A stretch of 64,000 nt of DNA from Sphingobacterium thalpophilum. GTDB lineage: Bacteria; Bacteroidota; Bacteroidia; Sphingobacteriales; Sphingobacteriaceae. The position numbers and the translations under genes are program-made. Under the pieces are notes generated by a model that saw only the letters and a program-made list of their open reading frames with translations, was not told where the DNA came from and ran no database searches. Below are positions 51,874 to 60,189 of this stretch, piece by piece (the stretch's first letter is position 1; the number at the start of each line of letters is the position of its first letter). The DNA is taken from assembly GCF_901482695.1 (NCBI RefSeq), contig NZ_LR590484.1:2790001-2854000 (forward strand), in the 5' to 3' direction.

Positions 51874-52281
51874 ATGCCAAGAAAAAAAACACCGGAAAGA
51901 GACGGCATTTTAACACATTCCATCGTGATACGTGTCACAGAGGAAACCTTTAAAAAACTCGAAAAAATCCAAAGGGAAAGTGACTGCAAATCCATCGGGC
52001 AGGTCGTCCGAAATATCCTTGCAGACAGGCATATCAAATACATCATCAAGGATATGTCCATGAACGGCACTATGGAGGAACTCGCCATGATACGAAAGGA
52101 AATCAAGGCAATCGGTATCAACATCAACCAACAGACCCACCGTTTCCACTTGAGTCAGAGCGATGCCGAACGCTCGTTTCACTATCGAAAGACTGCGGAG
52201 ATATACCGCTCCATAGACCCCAAAATCGACGACCTGTTGCAAATCGTCTCAAAACTCGCTGAAAAATGGTTGCAAGGATAA
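51874..52281 (+). CDS. mobA: Mobilisation accessory protein MobA-like (relaxosome)
   Basis: A 135-residue protein of the Bacteroidota MobA/MobC-type accessory family. It has a ribbon-helix-helix-like N-terminus (SIVIRVTEETFKKLEKIQRE), a conserved middle (SIGQVVRNILADRHI) and IGININQQTHRFH, the last typical of relaxosome accessory proteins. It probably binds oriT and helps the relaxase nick. Its end overlaps the relaxase start by 16 bases. Confidence 0.82.
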   Translation: MPRKKTPERDGILTHSIVIRVTEETFKKLEKIQRESDCKSIGQVVRNILADRHIKYIIKDMSMNGTMEELAMIRKEIKAIGININQQTHRFHLSQSDAERSFHYRKTAEIYRSIDPKIDDLLQIVSKLAEKWLQG

Positions 52282-53507
52282 AGATTGGAAAGAGCATTAG
52301 GGGTATACTTCACTACAACGAGCAAAAAGTATCGGAGAGAGACGCACGGATTATCATGGCGAGCGGGTTTGCCATCGAATTGGACAGCCTCGATTTTAAC
52401 GGCAAACTGCGGAGGTTTCAGCATCTTACCGAACTTCGCCCGAGCGTGGCGACCAATGCACTCCATATATCGCTGAATTTCGATGTAAGCGAAAAATTGG
52501 AGGACGGGAAAATGCAACGTATCGCCAACCGATACATGGAGTTGCTCGGTTTCGGAAATCAGCCTTTTTTGGTCTATCGGCACGAGGACGTCTCGCACCA
52601 ACATATACATATCGCCACGGTCAGCATCCAAGCGGACGGCACACCTATCAATCTGCACAACATCGGTAGGAAACGTTCGGAAGAAGCTCGCCAGACCGTC
52701 GAAAAGGAGTTTGGCTTGCTCGTGGCCAAGAGCAAGAAAAAGAAAGCATATCCCTCGATAAAAGCCATTGATGTCGAAAAGGTCAGCTACGGAAAGACCC
52801 CGACAAAACGTGCCATCAGCAATGTGGTAAGTAGCGTATTGGAAAACTATCGGTTTACCTCGCTCCCCGAATATAACGCTGTTCTAAGGCAGTTTAACGT
52901 GGTGGCAGACCGAGGTGCAGAAGACAGCGAAATGTACCGTAAAAATGGCTTGATATACTCCCTGTTGGACGAGAACGGCAACAAGGTAGGTGTACCCCTC
53001 AAAGCAAGCTCTTTTTACCACAAACCCACGTTGGCGAACATCGAGAAGAAGTACGAACGGAACAAGGACAAAAGGGAGCAATTCAAAAAGGACATCAAGA
53101 ACAGGCTGGACGATATTCTACTACGGTACGAGACCGTCACAAAGGACACGCTAAAACAGGAACTCGCCAAAAGCGGGATATTCCTTTTGTTCAGAGAGAA
53201 CCAACAGGGCATTATCTATGGAGCGACCTACGTGGACAATGTAAACCATACGGTATTCAACGGTAGCGCATTGGGCAAAAGTTATAGTGCTTCGGCTATC
53301 AGCAAACGGCTCGGCAATTCGGACATTCCAAAAAACCACCTTGCCACACCGTCTTTTACGACCCCATACGATGGGCTGTCACTTGATAACCGTTCAGCAG
53401 ATCCCGCACCAAGTCTGGGTTATGTGCAAGAAATGCTTGATACCAAAGATTACACACCCTCACAGACCTTGCGGAGAAGAAAGAAAAAGAACCAAAATAG
53501 GCTTTAA
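52266..53507 (+). CDS. mobB: Relaxase (MobB-like mobilisation nuclease)
   Basis: A 413-residue relaxase/mobilisation nuclease. The three-histidine metal site is at residues 111-115 (SHQHIHIATV), and the nicking Tyr region is probably ILHYNEQK near the N-terminus. It cuts one strand at oriT and stays covalently attached while the strand is transferred. The second half is basic and helical without a helicase domain. Translationally coupled to mobA. Confidence 0.9.
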   Translation: MVARIKIGKSIRGILHYNEQKVSERDARIIMASGFAIELDSLDFNGKLRRFQHLTELRPSVATNALHISLNFDVSEKLEDGKMQRIANRYMELLGFGNQPFLVYRHEDVSHQHIHIATVSIQADGTPINLHNIGRKRSEEARQTVEKEFGLLVAKSKKKKAYPSIKAIDVEKVSYGKTPTKRAISNVVSSVLENYRFTSLPEYNAVLRQFNVVADRGAEDSEMYRKNGLIYSLLDENGNKVGVPLKASSFYHKPTLANIEKKYERNKDKREQFKKDIKNRLDDILLRYETVTKDTLKQELAKSGIFLLFRENQQGIIYGATYVDNVNHTVFNGSALGKSYSASAISKRLGNSDIPKNHLATPSFTTPYDGLSLDNRSADPAPSLGYVQEMLDTKDYTPSQTLRRRKKKNQNRL

Positions 53508-53536
53508 AAAGCCTACATCTCAAAATTTAACAAGCT

Positions 53537-55549
53537 ATGAACACAGGAGAAGATATACAGGGTTTACGCAAAATTGCCGACTTCACAAGGCTATTAAGCA
53601 TTGCGATACTTGCCATACACTTTTACATTGCCTGTTACCTTGCGTTTCAGTCGTGGGGATGGACAGCCAATATCACCGACCGTATTGTCGAGAATATTTC
53701 CAAGACAGGGCTTTTCAGCAGTTACCTCAAACCCAAGATTGGCGCATTGATTTTATTGGCGGTCTTCCTGTTGAGCATCAAGGGCAAAAAGGACGAGAAA
53801 ATCAAAAAGAGCCACATCGCCATCTACATACTTAGCGGTCTCTTCCTCTATTTCGTCAGTACGTTTTTGCTTTATATCGATATGACCATAGAGACCCAAA
53901 CCGTCCTTTATATCGGGATTACGAGCATAGGTTATCTCCTTATGCTCATTGGCGGTACGTGGCTGTCAAGGCTTCTAAAGGACTTGATGAACGGTGGAGT
54001 TTTCAACGATGACAACGAAACGTTCCCACAGGAAGAAAGGTTGCTTGACAACGAGTATTCCATTAATCTCCCTGCGAAGTACAGGCTAAAAAAAGAAATA
54101 CGTGACTCATGGATTAATTTTATCAACCCACTGAAAGGGCTTTTAGTGGTCGGAAAGCCAGGAACAGGTAAGAGCGCATTTATTTTCCGCCATCTGATTG
54201 ACCAACACATCAAGAAAGGTTTTACCGTATTCCTATACGATTTGAAATTCGATGACCTTTCCAAGATTGCTTATAACAAGCTGTTACAGTACCGTCATCA
54301 GCTTAAAAAACCGCCTAAATTCTATGTTATCAATTTTGACGATTTAAGCAGGACACACCGTTGCAATCCCTTAGACCCAAATACGATGGATGACATTACG
54401 GATGCAACCGAATCGAGCCGTACCATTCTGTTAGGACTTAACAAACAATGGTTGAAGAAACAGGGCGATTTTTTCGTGGAATCGCCAATTAACTTCCTTA
54501 CAGCCCTCATTTGGTATTTGAGGAAATATCAAGAGGGCAAGTATTGCACCTTGCCCCATGTTATCGAGCTTATGCAGGTAGATTACAATATGCTGTTTCC
54601 TATCCTCGATATGGAGGAAGAAATCAAGGTACTCGTTAATCCGTTTATTTCGGCATTTCGCAACAAGGCGATGGAGCAATTGGAGGGACAGATTGCAAGT
54701 GCCAAGATAGGGCTTGCCCGCCTTTCATCGCCACAGCTCTATTGGGTATTGAGTGGCAACGATTTTACCCTCGACATCAACAACCCCGAAGACCCCAAAA
54801 TCGTATGTATGGGAAACAATCCGCAGAAGTTGCAGACCTACGGGGCGGTACTCTCCTTATATGTCAATAGGTTGCTGAAAATCATCAATCAAAAGAACAG
54901 GTTGAAATCAAGTCTAATCTTCGACGAATTTTCGTCCATCCTAATTAATAACATTTCTAACCACCTCGCCATTGCCCGAGGGTATAAGGTCTCGACCGTC
55001 TTGGGGTTGCAAGATTTAAGTCAGAATGTCAAGGACTACTCCAAAGAAGAAGCCGACGCAATCTTTGGTGTTGTCGGTAATATCATCAGCGGGCAGGTCA
55101 CAGGAGACACGGCGAAGCATCTCAGCGAACAGTTTGGAAAGATATTACAGGAAAAGGTAAGCCAAAATATAAACAGTAGTGAAACATCGTTTACCAAGTC
55201 TACCCAATTGGAGTATGCCATACCCGCATCCAAAATATCACGCCTTTCATCGGGCGAGTTTGTCGGTGTCGTAGCCGACAATCCCGATTGTAGGATTGAC
55301 CTCAAAATGTTCCATGCCGAGATACAGAACGATTTTAAAGCCATAGCAGAAGAAGAATCCAAGTACAGAGAAATCCCTATAATAAACCCCATCACTCCCG
55401 AAGATGTACGGTACAATTATGAGCGGATAAAAGAAGAAGTGCGGGAAATCGTCAGAACAGAGTTAAAGAAATTAGAAAGCTATAAACCCGACAATACCCC
55501 AAAACCCGATGAACCAAAAGGGAATGAATCGCCACCAATTTCTACTTAA
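53537..55549 (+). CDS. mobC: Type IV coupling protein (MobC/TraG-like)
   Basis: A 670-residue protein with about four N-terminal membrane segments (for example IGALILLAVFLLSI and VLYIGITSIGYLLMLIGG) and a cytoplasmic ATPase domain. Walker A is GKPGTGKS at residues 206-213, and Walker B is in SSLIFDEFSSIL. Such proteins bring the relaxase-DNA complex to a conjugation channel. No channel (Tra/T4SS) genes follow, so the element appears to depend on a helper. The tail is proline-rich. Confidence 0.88.
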   Translation: MNTGEDIQGLRKIADFTRLLSIAILAIHFYIACYLAFQSWGWTANITDRIVENISKTGLFSSYLKPKIGALILLAVFLLSIKGKKDEKIKKSHIAIYILSGLFLYFVSTFLLYIDMTIETQTVLYIGITSIGYLLMLIGGTWLSRLLKDLMNGGVFNDDNETFPQEERLLDNEYSINLPAKYRLKKEIRDSWINFINPLKGLLVVGKPGTGKSAFIFRHLIDQHIKKGFTVFLYDLKFDDLSKIAYNKLLQYRHQLKKPPKFYVINFDDLSRTHRCNPLDPNTMDDITDATESSRTILLGLNKQWLKKQGDFFVESPINFLTALIWYLRKYQEGKYCTLPHVIELMQVDYNMLFPILDMEEEIKVLVNPFISAFRNKAMEQLEGQIASAKIGLARLSSPQLYWVLSGNDFTLDINNPEDPKIVCMGNNPQKLQTYGAVLSLYVNRLLKIINQKNRLKSSLIFDEFSSILINNISNHLAIARGYKVSTVLGLQDLSQNVKDYSKEEADAIFGVVGNIISGQVTGDTAKHLSEQFGKILQEKVSQNINSSETSFTKSTQLEYAIPASKISRLSSGEFVGVVADNPDCRIDLKMFHAEIQNDFKAIAEEESKYREIPIINPITPEDVRYNYERIKEEVREIVRTELKKLESYKPDNTPKPDEPKGNESPPIST

Positions 55550-55586
55550 CAACGTGTTTGGTATGATTAAGTCATTATTATATATC

Positions 55587-55650
55587 TGTGTTTTGTCCAC
55601 TAAAGAGCGAGAAAAGGAGGATATTTTTACAAACAAAACTGCAAAATTTG
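55587..55650 (+). promoter_or_regulatory. Shared operator and -7 box, promoter of the alcohol dehydrogenase gene
   Basis: TGTGTTTTGTCCACTAAA at 55587-55604 and the following GCGAGAAAAGGAGGA match boxes upstream of two other cargo genes. A -7-like AAAATTTG lies at 55643-55650, 56 bases from the box start. It predicts activator-dependent transcription. Confidence 0.6.
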
Positions 55651-55682
55651 ATATATTAAAGTTACTTAAAATTTAATTGGTT

Positions 55683-56708
55683 ATGAAAGCAGTACGTTTA
55701 TTTGGACATAAAGATGTCCGTGTAGTAGAAAATATGGAAATTCCTAAACCTAAAGGTGATGAAGTATTATTAAAAATCGGCGGAGCTGGTGTTTGTCATT
55801 CGGACTTACATATTATAGATGATAATTTACTCCCTATTTCCGATTTTACTTTAGGACATGAGAATGCAGGTTGGATTGAGGAAGTTGGTCCAGACGTTAA
55901 AGGCTATAAAAAAGGTGACGCGGTATTGGTATATGGTCCTTGGGGATGTGGACATTGTAAACCCTGTCAACATTCCCAAGAAAATTATTGTGACCATCAA
56001 TCCGAAAACCCGTTAGGTGGCGGATTGGGATTAAATGGTGGTATGGCAGAATATATGTTGGTACCGTCTTCACGTTTATTAGTACCAATTCATGATTTAG
56101 ACCCCGTTATTGCGGCTCCGTTGACGGATGCAGCTTTGACGCCCTATTCTGCCATTAAGCGCTCATTGAATAAATTGATGCCTGACGAATTTGTGGTGGT
56201 TATCGGAGTAGGCGGTTTAGGGCATACAGCCTTGCAGATTTTAAAAGCAATAAGTAGTACAACTATCATTGCCTGCGATATTACAGCGGAAAAATTGAAT
56301 TTTGCGAAAGAGTTGGGAGCGACTTATACGGTTAACTCTACCGACCCTGATGCTACCGAACAAATCCAAAAAATTACAGGAATAAAAAAAGCAAAAGTAG
56401 TGCTTGATTTTGTAGGGATCAATTCTACCATTGCTTTGGGAACTAAGATAGTAAGCTTAGATGGAGACCTCACACTTGTCGGTTTAGGAGGAGGCAGATA
56501 TGATTACACCATGATGGAATTACCTTTTGGTGTATCAATGACTAATCCCTATTGGGGTTCGAGAACAGAACTCATGGAAGTTGTGGGGCTTGCAAGACAG
56601 AAAAAAATCCATATTGAGGTGGAGCGTTTTCAGTTGGACGAAGCCAATGAGGTGTACGATAAATTAAGGCAAGGGAAAATTAGAGGAAGAGCGGTATTGG
56701 TGCCTTAA
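55683..56708 (+). CDS. Zinc-dependent alcohol dehydrogenase
   Basis: A 341-residue medium-chain dehydrogenase from ATG 55683 (the frame also offers a TTG two codons earlier). The catalytic zinc site is in GVCHSDLH and GHENAGWIEEVG; the structural zinc site is CGHCKPCQHSQENYC. The NAD(P) motif is VVIGVGGLGHTALQ. It oxidises alcohols or reduces aldehydes. It has its own operator-type promoter and a terminator, and shares the operator with the AraC gene and the exporter operon, so a role in clearing a toxic alcohol or aldehyde is plausible. Confidence 0.9.
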   Translation: MKAVRLFGHKDVRVVENMEIPKPKGDEVLLKIGGAGVCHSDLHIIDDNLLPISDFTLGHENAGWIEEVGPDVKGYKKGDAVLVYGPWGCGHCKPCQHSQENYCDHQSENPLGGGLGLNGGMAEYMLVPSSRLLVPIHDLDPVIAAPLTDAALTPYSAIKRSLNKLMPDEFVVVIGVGGLGHTALQILKAISSTTIIACDITAEKLNFAKELGATYTVNSTDPDATEQIQKITGIKKAKVVLDFVGINSTIALGTKIVSLDGDLTLVGLGGGRYDYTMMELPFGVSMTNPYWGSRTELMEVVGLARQKKIHIEVERFQLDEANEVYDKLRQGKIRGRAVLVP

Positions 56709-56730
56709 TTCTGAAAACTGACATGATGTG

Positions 56731-56760
56731 GAAAATCCCCTTTTATGGGGATTTTCTATT
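56731..56760 (+). terminator. Terminator after the alcohol dehydrogenase gene
   Basis: GAAAATCCCC-TTTTAT-GGGGATTTTC, a 10-bp perfect stem followed by a T-rich stretch. Confidence 0.8.
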
Positions 56761-56822
56761 TATCCAAAACTTTGAAAAAGGTATTAATAAGCCAATTATA
56801 GTATGGACAATATAATAAAACA

Positions 56823-56885
56823 TGTGTTTTATCCACCAAATAACGAGAAAACAGAATACTTTGTCTGAAAATTACGGTAAATTTG
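56823..56885 (+). promoter_or_regulatory. Shared operator and -7 box, promoter of the araC-type gene
   Basis: TGTGTTTTATCCACCAAA at 56823-56840, then ACGAGAAAACAGAA, then an exact TAnnTTTG box, TAAATTTG, at 56878-56885, 55 bases from the box start. It falls inside the longest open frame of the regulator gene, arguing for the later start at 56909 and for autoregulation. Confidence 0.65.
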
Positions 56886-56908
56886 TGAATACATTATTCA
56901 ATAAGTTG

Positions 56909-57790
56909 ATGAAACGTGCTATACCTATTTGGCAGTTAAAAGATAATATATCAGGGGTTCGGATTGACAAAATCGATAGCTCCTATATTTCAGTATTGTT
57001 AGAGAGCATAAGCGAACTGCACCGTAATGACTATTTTATATGCATCATGCTAACGACAGGAAAGGCAGAACTTCTTGTTGATTTTAAAAAAATAGAGGTA
57101 AAAAAAGAAAAACTCCTATTTCTTGTTCCGGGACAAATCCGTAGAGCCATACATTTTGACACCAATAGTAAGGGATGGATACTGTTTTTGGATAATAAAA
57201 TTGTAGATGACCATGCACGCCTCATGATTGAAGACTCCTTATTTAAAGAACCTCTTTTATCACTTTCCCAATCCGAACTTGAATGGTATCTTCAATATTT
57301 CACCCTATTATTCAACACCTATAATGATTACACTTTTGCAAGCTTTCATAAGTCTGCGGTATATTCTTTAGCTATGCCCTGTATTTATAAAATAGCAGCG
57401 GCATTTCAGGCAACAGCTGAATCATTGTCAAAGCAATATTCTCAGCGGAAGATAGAACTTACAAAAAAATATAAACGATTGGTAAGAAACCACTATCGTG
57501 ATTTAAAGAAACCGAGTGATTATGCTGGCTTAATGCATTATTCTACAACATATCTTAATGATACAATAAAATCAGTGACAGGCTTCAAGGCCACTTATTT
57601 TATACAACAGGAAATGCTTAGGGAAAGCCAAAGGTTATTGTGTTATACAGACCTTAGCATAAAAGAAATTTCAACCGAATTAGGATATGATGATCCCAAA
57701 TATTTTAATCGAATCTTCACTAAACTGACCAATGTATCCCCTGGTCGATTTCGCAAAGATTTTAAATCACATAATACCGTAAAGACATAA
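56909..57790 (+). CDS. AraC-family transcriptional regulator
   Basis: A 293-residue regulator from ATG 56909 (MKRAIPIWQL). The first ATG in frame, 56822, would place the promoter boxes inside the gene. The N-terminal part is a cupin-like sensing domain (AELLVDFKKIEVKKEKLLFL, VPGQIRRAIHFD). The C-terminal double helix-turn-helix has the AraC pattern HYSTTYLNDTIKSVTGF and STELGYDDPKYFNRIFTKLT, then SPGRFRK. It probably activates its own promoter, the dehydrogenase and the exporter operon. Confidence 0.9.
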   Translation: MKRAIPIWQLKDNISGVRIDKIDSSYISVLLESISELHRNDYFICIMLTTGKAELLVDFKKIEVKKEKLLFLVPGQIRRAIHFDTNSKGWILFLDNKIVDDHARLMIEDSLFKEPLLSLSQSELEWYLQYFTLLFNTYNDYTFASFHKSAVYSLAMPCIYKIAAAFQATAESLSKQYSQRKIELTKKYKRLVRNHYRDLKKPSDYAGLMHYSTTYLNDTIKSVTGFKATYFIQQEMLRESQRLLCYTDLSIKEISTELGYDDPKYFNRIFTKLTNVSPGRFRKDFKSHNTVKT

Positions 57791-57827
57791 CCACCAATAA
57801 TGTAATCGTGGACTTATTACAAATAGC

Positions 57828-58400
57828 ATGATAAATCAACTTAAAAATGTACTGAAAACATTTGCTTCTTTTGACGAACAGGAACTTGGCAAAATAGCGA
57901 ATTATTTTACACAAAAAACAGTTAAAAAGAACACCATTTTGTTGAAAGAGGGTATTATCTGCAATGAATTTTATTTTGTTTCCACAGGGTGTATCAGGAT
58001 ATTTTTCATGGATATGAATGGACAAGAAAAAACGCGGTATGTTATGCTTGATAGTGACATGAATTTAGGAACAGCATTAACAAGTTTTATTTCCCAACAA
58101 CCGTCCATTGAATTTATAGAAGCACTTGACGACACGGAGCTATTAGTAATCAATCACGCTGATTTTTATCGTCTTAACAGTGAATTGGCTAATTGGAGAA
58201 TATTCTATCAACGGATTTTGGAAACGGCTTATTCATTTCAAAGCAGGAGGATTGAACATTTAGTAACCCTTACCGCTAAACAACGGTACGATAATGTCCT
58301 GAAAGGAAACCCCATGTTGATACAGCGTCTTTCAAACAGAGTGTTAGCTTCCTACCTTGATATTCGAGAAGAAACATTAAGTCGTCTTAAATCCAAATAG
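57828..58400 (+). CDS. Crp/Fnr-family transcriptional regulator
   Basis: A 190-residue protein with a cyclic-nucleotide-binding-type domain (FVSTGCIRIFFMDMNGQEK) and a C-terminal helix-turn-helix whose recognition part is SNRVLASYLDIREETLSRLK. No cysteines are placed for an Fnr iron-sulfur cluster. It lies 37 bases after the AraC gene. A perfect TTTGAC-N4-GTCAAA palindrome just past its stop is the likely binding site and would control the flavoprotein gene that follows. Confidence 0.85.
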   Translation: MINQLKNVLKTFASFDEQELGKIANYFTQKTVKKNTILLKEGIICNEFYFVSTGCIRIFFMDMNGQEKTRYVMLDSDMNLGTALTSFISQQPSIEFIEALDDTELLVINHADFYRLNSELANWRIFYQRILETAYSFQSRRIEHLVTLTAKQRYDNVLKGNPMLIQRLSNRVLASYLDIREETLSRLKSK

Positions 58401-58405
58401 GCGAT

Positions 58406-58450
58406 TTTGACCTAAGTCAAAGTATAATCGTATTTATTAAACCATCTTTG
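58406..58450 (+). promoter_or_regulatory. Fnr-like palindrome and -7-like box before the flavoprotein gene
   Basis: TTTGACCTAAGTCAAA at 58406-58421 is a perfect inverted repeat (TTGAC-N4-GTCAA core) like Crp/Fnr family sites. CATCTTTG at 58443-58450 approximates a -7 box; the palindrome centre would sit near -43, close to a class II activator position. The regulator gene is immediately upstream. Confidence 0.55.
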
Positions 58451-58470
58451 CATAATTAGATTCTGTAAAT

Positions 58471-59196
58471 ATGGGAATAATTGGAAACATACTGAAAATT
58501 GTACTTCAAGAGGCAATAATCGAAAAAAAAACAAAACTTTCGGATACCGTATATCGGATACGGCTAAAAAGTGACAGTGTAAAAAGTGCCGATTTTGTGG
58601 CAGGATATTTCTTACGGTTAGGCTTCGGCATCGACAATAACGAACTTTCTTTAAAAGACAAAGTGAGAAGTTACAGCGTTTGGGATATTGATAAATCCAA
58701 TGGATACATCGACCTTGCCATCGCAACACACAGTAACGGGATCGGCGCCAAATGGGTACAGGAATGCCATGTTGGAGAAAGAGTTTTCTTTAAATGGAAA
58801 AAGGGTAATTTTCTTGTTGACGACTCCGCAGATAGCTATTTAATGATCGGCGATTTATCTGCATTATCACATTTATATATGGTTAGGCGGAATCTTCCCA
58901 AAAACAAAAGAATAGAAAGCATTTTCTATTGTCAGGATATAAATGAGCGGTTCGAAGATATTGACGGAACAACGCCATTTGATTTTTATGAAATGACTCC
59001 AAATCCTTATGACGAAATCATTACGCTCATTAAAAAAATAATTCCTAAAATGGAGGGTGAAAAAATAGTTTACATTGGCGGGGATAGTAGGATATGTGTG
59101 GCATTATCCCAATTTTTCCGCAAAGAACTACATTGGAATAACAAACAAATAAAAACGAAACCATTTTGGAATCCAGTGAAAAGAGGACTTGAATAG
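58471..59196 (+). CDS. Siderophore-interacting-protein-like FAD reductase
   Basis: A 241-residue flavoprotein of the ViuB/SIP family. The FAD-binding barrel has the motif RSYSVWD (family RxYT), and the NAD(P) domain has GDLSALSHL, YIGGDSRICVAL and the C-terminal KPFWNPVKRGLE. These enzymes reduce ferric siderophores to free iron. No siderophore receptor is nearby, so another electron acceptor is possible. Probably under control of the neighbouring Crp/Fnr regulator. The next 340 bases hold only the exporter promoter. Confidence 0.85.
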   Translation: MGIIGNILKIVLQEAIIEKKTKLSDTVYRIRLKSDSVKSADFVAGYFLRLGFGIDNNELSLKDKVRSYSVWDIDKSNGYIDLAIATHSNGIGAKWVQECHVGERVFFKWKKGNFLVDDSADSYLMIGDLSALSHLYMVRRNLPKNKRIESIFYCQDINERFEDIDGTTPFDFYEMTPNPYDEIITLIKKIIPKMEGEKIVYIGGDSRICVALSQFFRKELHWNNKQIKTKPFWNPVKRGLE

Positions 59197-59404
59197 TCTG
59201 TAACAATCACTTATCAGCGCCTAAATTAATCTTCCTTACCTAAATCAGCTCTTGCAACGCTATAATATATTGAAATAAGGTATAAAGTCTATTCTTTTTT
59301 GGTGATAATCTCACAACTACCTATCTGAATACGAGATTTGGTGGCTGGGTTCTCCATTCTTTGAAAGAATCGCAAGTATCATAGATAAGCAAATTGAATA
59401 AAAA

Positions 59405-59468
59405 TGTGTTTTGTCCACTAAATCAGGCGAAAAGTAGGACTTTTTGAATAAACTGACAGGTATCTTTG
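59405..59468 (+). promoter_or_regulatory. Shared operator and -7 box, promoter of the DUF2652-exporter operon
   Basis: TGTGTTTTGTCCACTAAA at 59405-59422 equals the 18-base box before the dehydrogenase gene, followed by GGCGAAAAGTAGGA. An exact TAnnTTTG box, TATCTTTG, is at 59461-59468, 56 bases from the box start. Confidence 0.65.
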
Positions 59469-59535
59469 TACAAGATTTCATTTTTATGGTAAGAAAATAA
59501 AGAAGCCTATCCGGCGATTTAAACAGAGTATTGAT

Positions 59536-60168
59536 ATGACAAAGGACCTAAAGAAGAACGAAGAGCATCTGGGGATGATTTTCATTCCCGATATAAGCGG
59601 TTTTACAAAATATGTTCATGGGATTGATGTTAAGCTAAGAAAGGAGATTATCTCTGAACTACTTTCTACGATATTAAACACCAATATTTTAAACTTAAAA
59701 GTTTCTGAAATTGAGGGTGATGCAATTCTATTTTATAGGTATGGTGCGCTACCTACTTTTAAAGATTTAATGAATCAATACGAAATTATGCTCATTACGT
59801 TCAAAAGGAAACTACGTGAACTGACCCAAGGTCGCCCCTCTCTCATCCCCGAACTTTCTTTGAAACTATTGGTTGACTACGGCACTATTACGGAATATAA
59901 ACAGTTTGGGTTTAGCAAGCTTGGGATGGCCATTGTGGTTGCGCATAAGTTGCTTAGGAACAACATTCCAAGTCAAAATTATATTCTTGTTACCAAAGAA
60001 TTTCTACATCAGTTCCAAAACCAAAAAGCCAATGAAATAATCCTGCCCGAATGGGTAACCCAAAGAACCACCGAAGTTGACGGCTCGCTATTCACTTACT
60101 TTTTATATGACACGGAAATATTGAAAGGAAATGTGTTACAGGAACGAAAAAAAGAAAATCCCGATTAA
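59536..60168 (+). CDS. DUF2652-like protein (nucleotide-cyclase-fold)
   Basis: A 210-residue protein that starts like class III nucleotidyl-cyclase domains (MIFIPDISGFTKYVHG) and has SEIEGDAILFYRYG, where cyclases have their second metal/substrate region. This pattern matches the DUF2652 family of unknown function in Bacteroidota. Whether it makes a cyclic nucleotide is not known; the second half diverges from active cyclases. First gene of a likely operon with TolC, HlyD and MFS genes, 21 bases ahead of the TolC-like gene. Confidence 0.75.
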   Translation: MTKDLKKNEEHLGMIFIPDISGFTKYVHGIDVKLRKEIISELLSTILNTNILNLKVSEIEGDAILFYRYGALPTFKDLMNQYEIMLITFKRKLRELTQGRPSLIPELSLKLLVDYGTITEYKQFGFSKLGMAIVVAHKLLRNNIPSQNYILVTKEFLHQFQNQKANEIILPEWVTQRTTEVDGSLFTYFLYDTEILKGNVLQERKKENPD

Positions 60169-60189
60169 TAATAGATAGACAATATATAA

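Noticed and set aside
53287-53835. 182-codon plus-strand frame spanning the mobB/coupling-protein junction
   Set aside because: It overlaps both real genes in another frame, and its product is low in any recognisable pattern.
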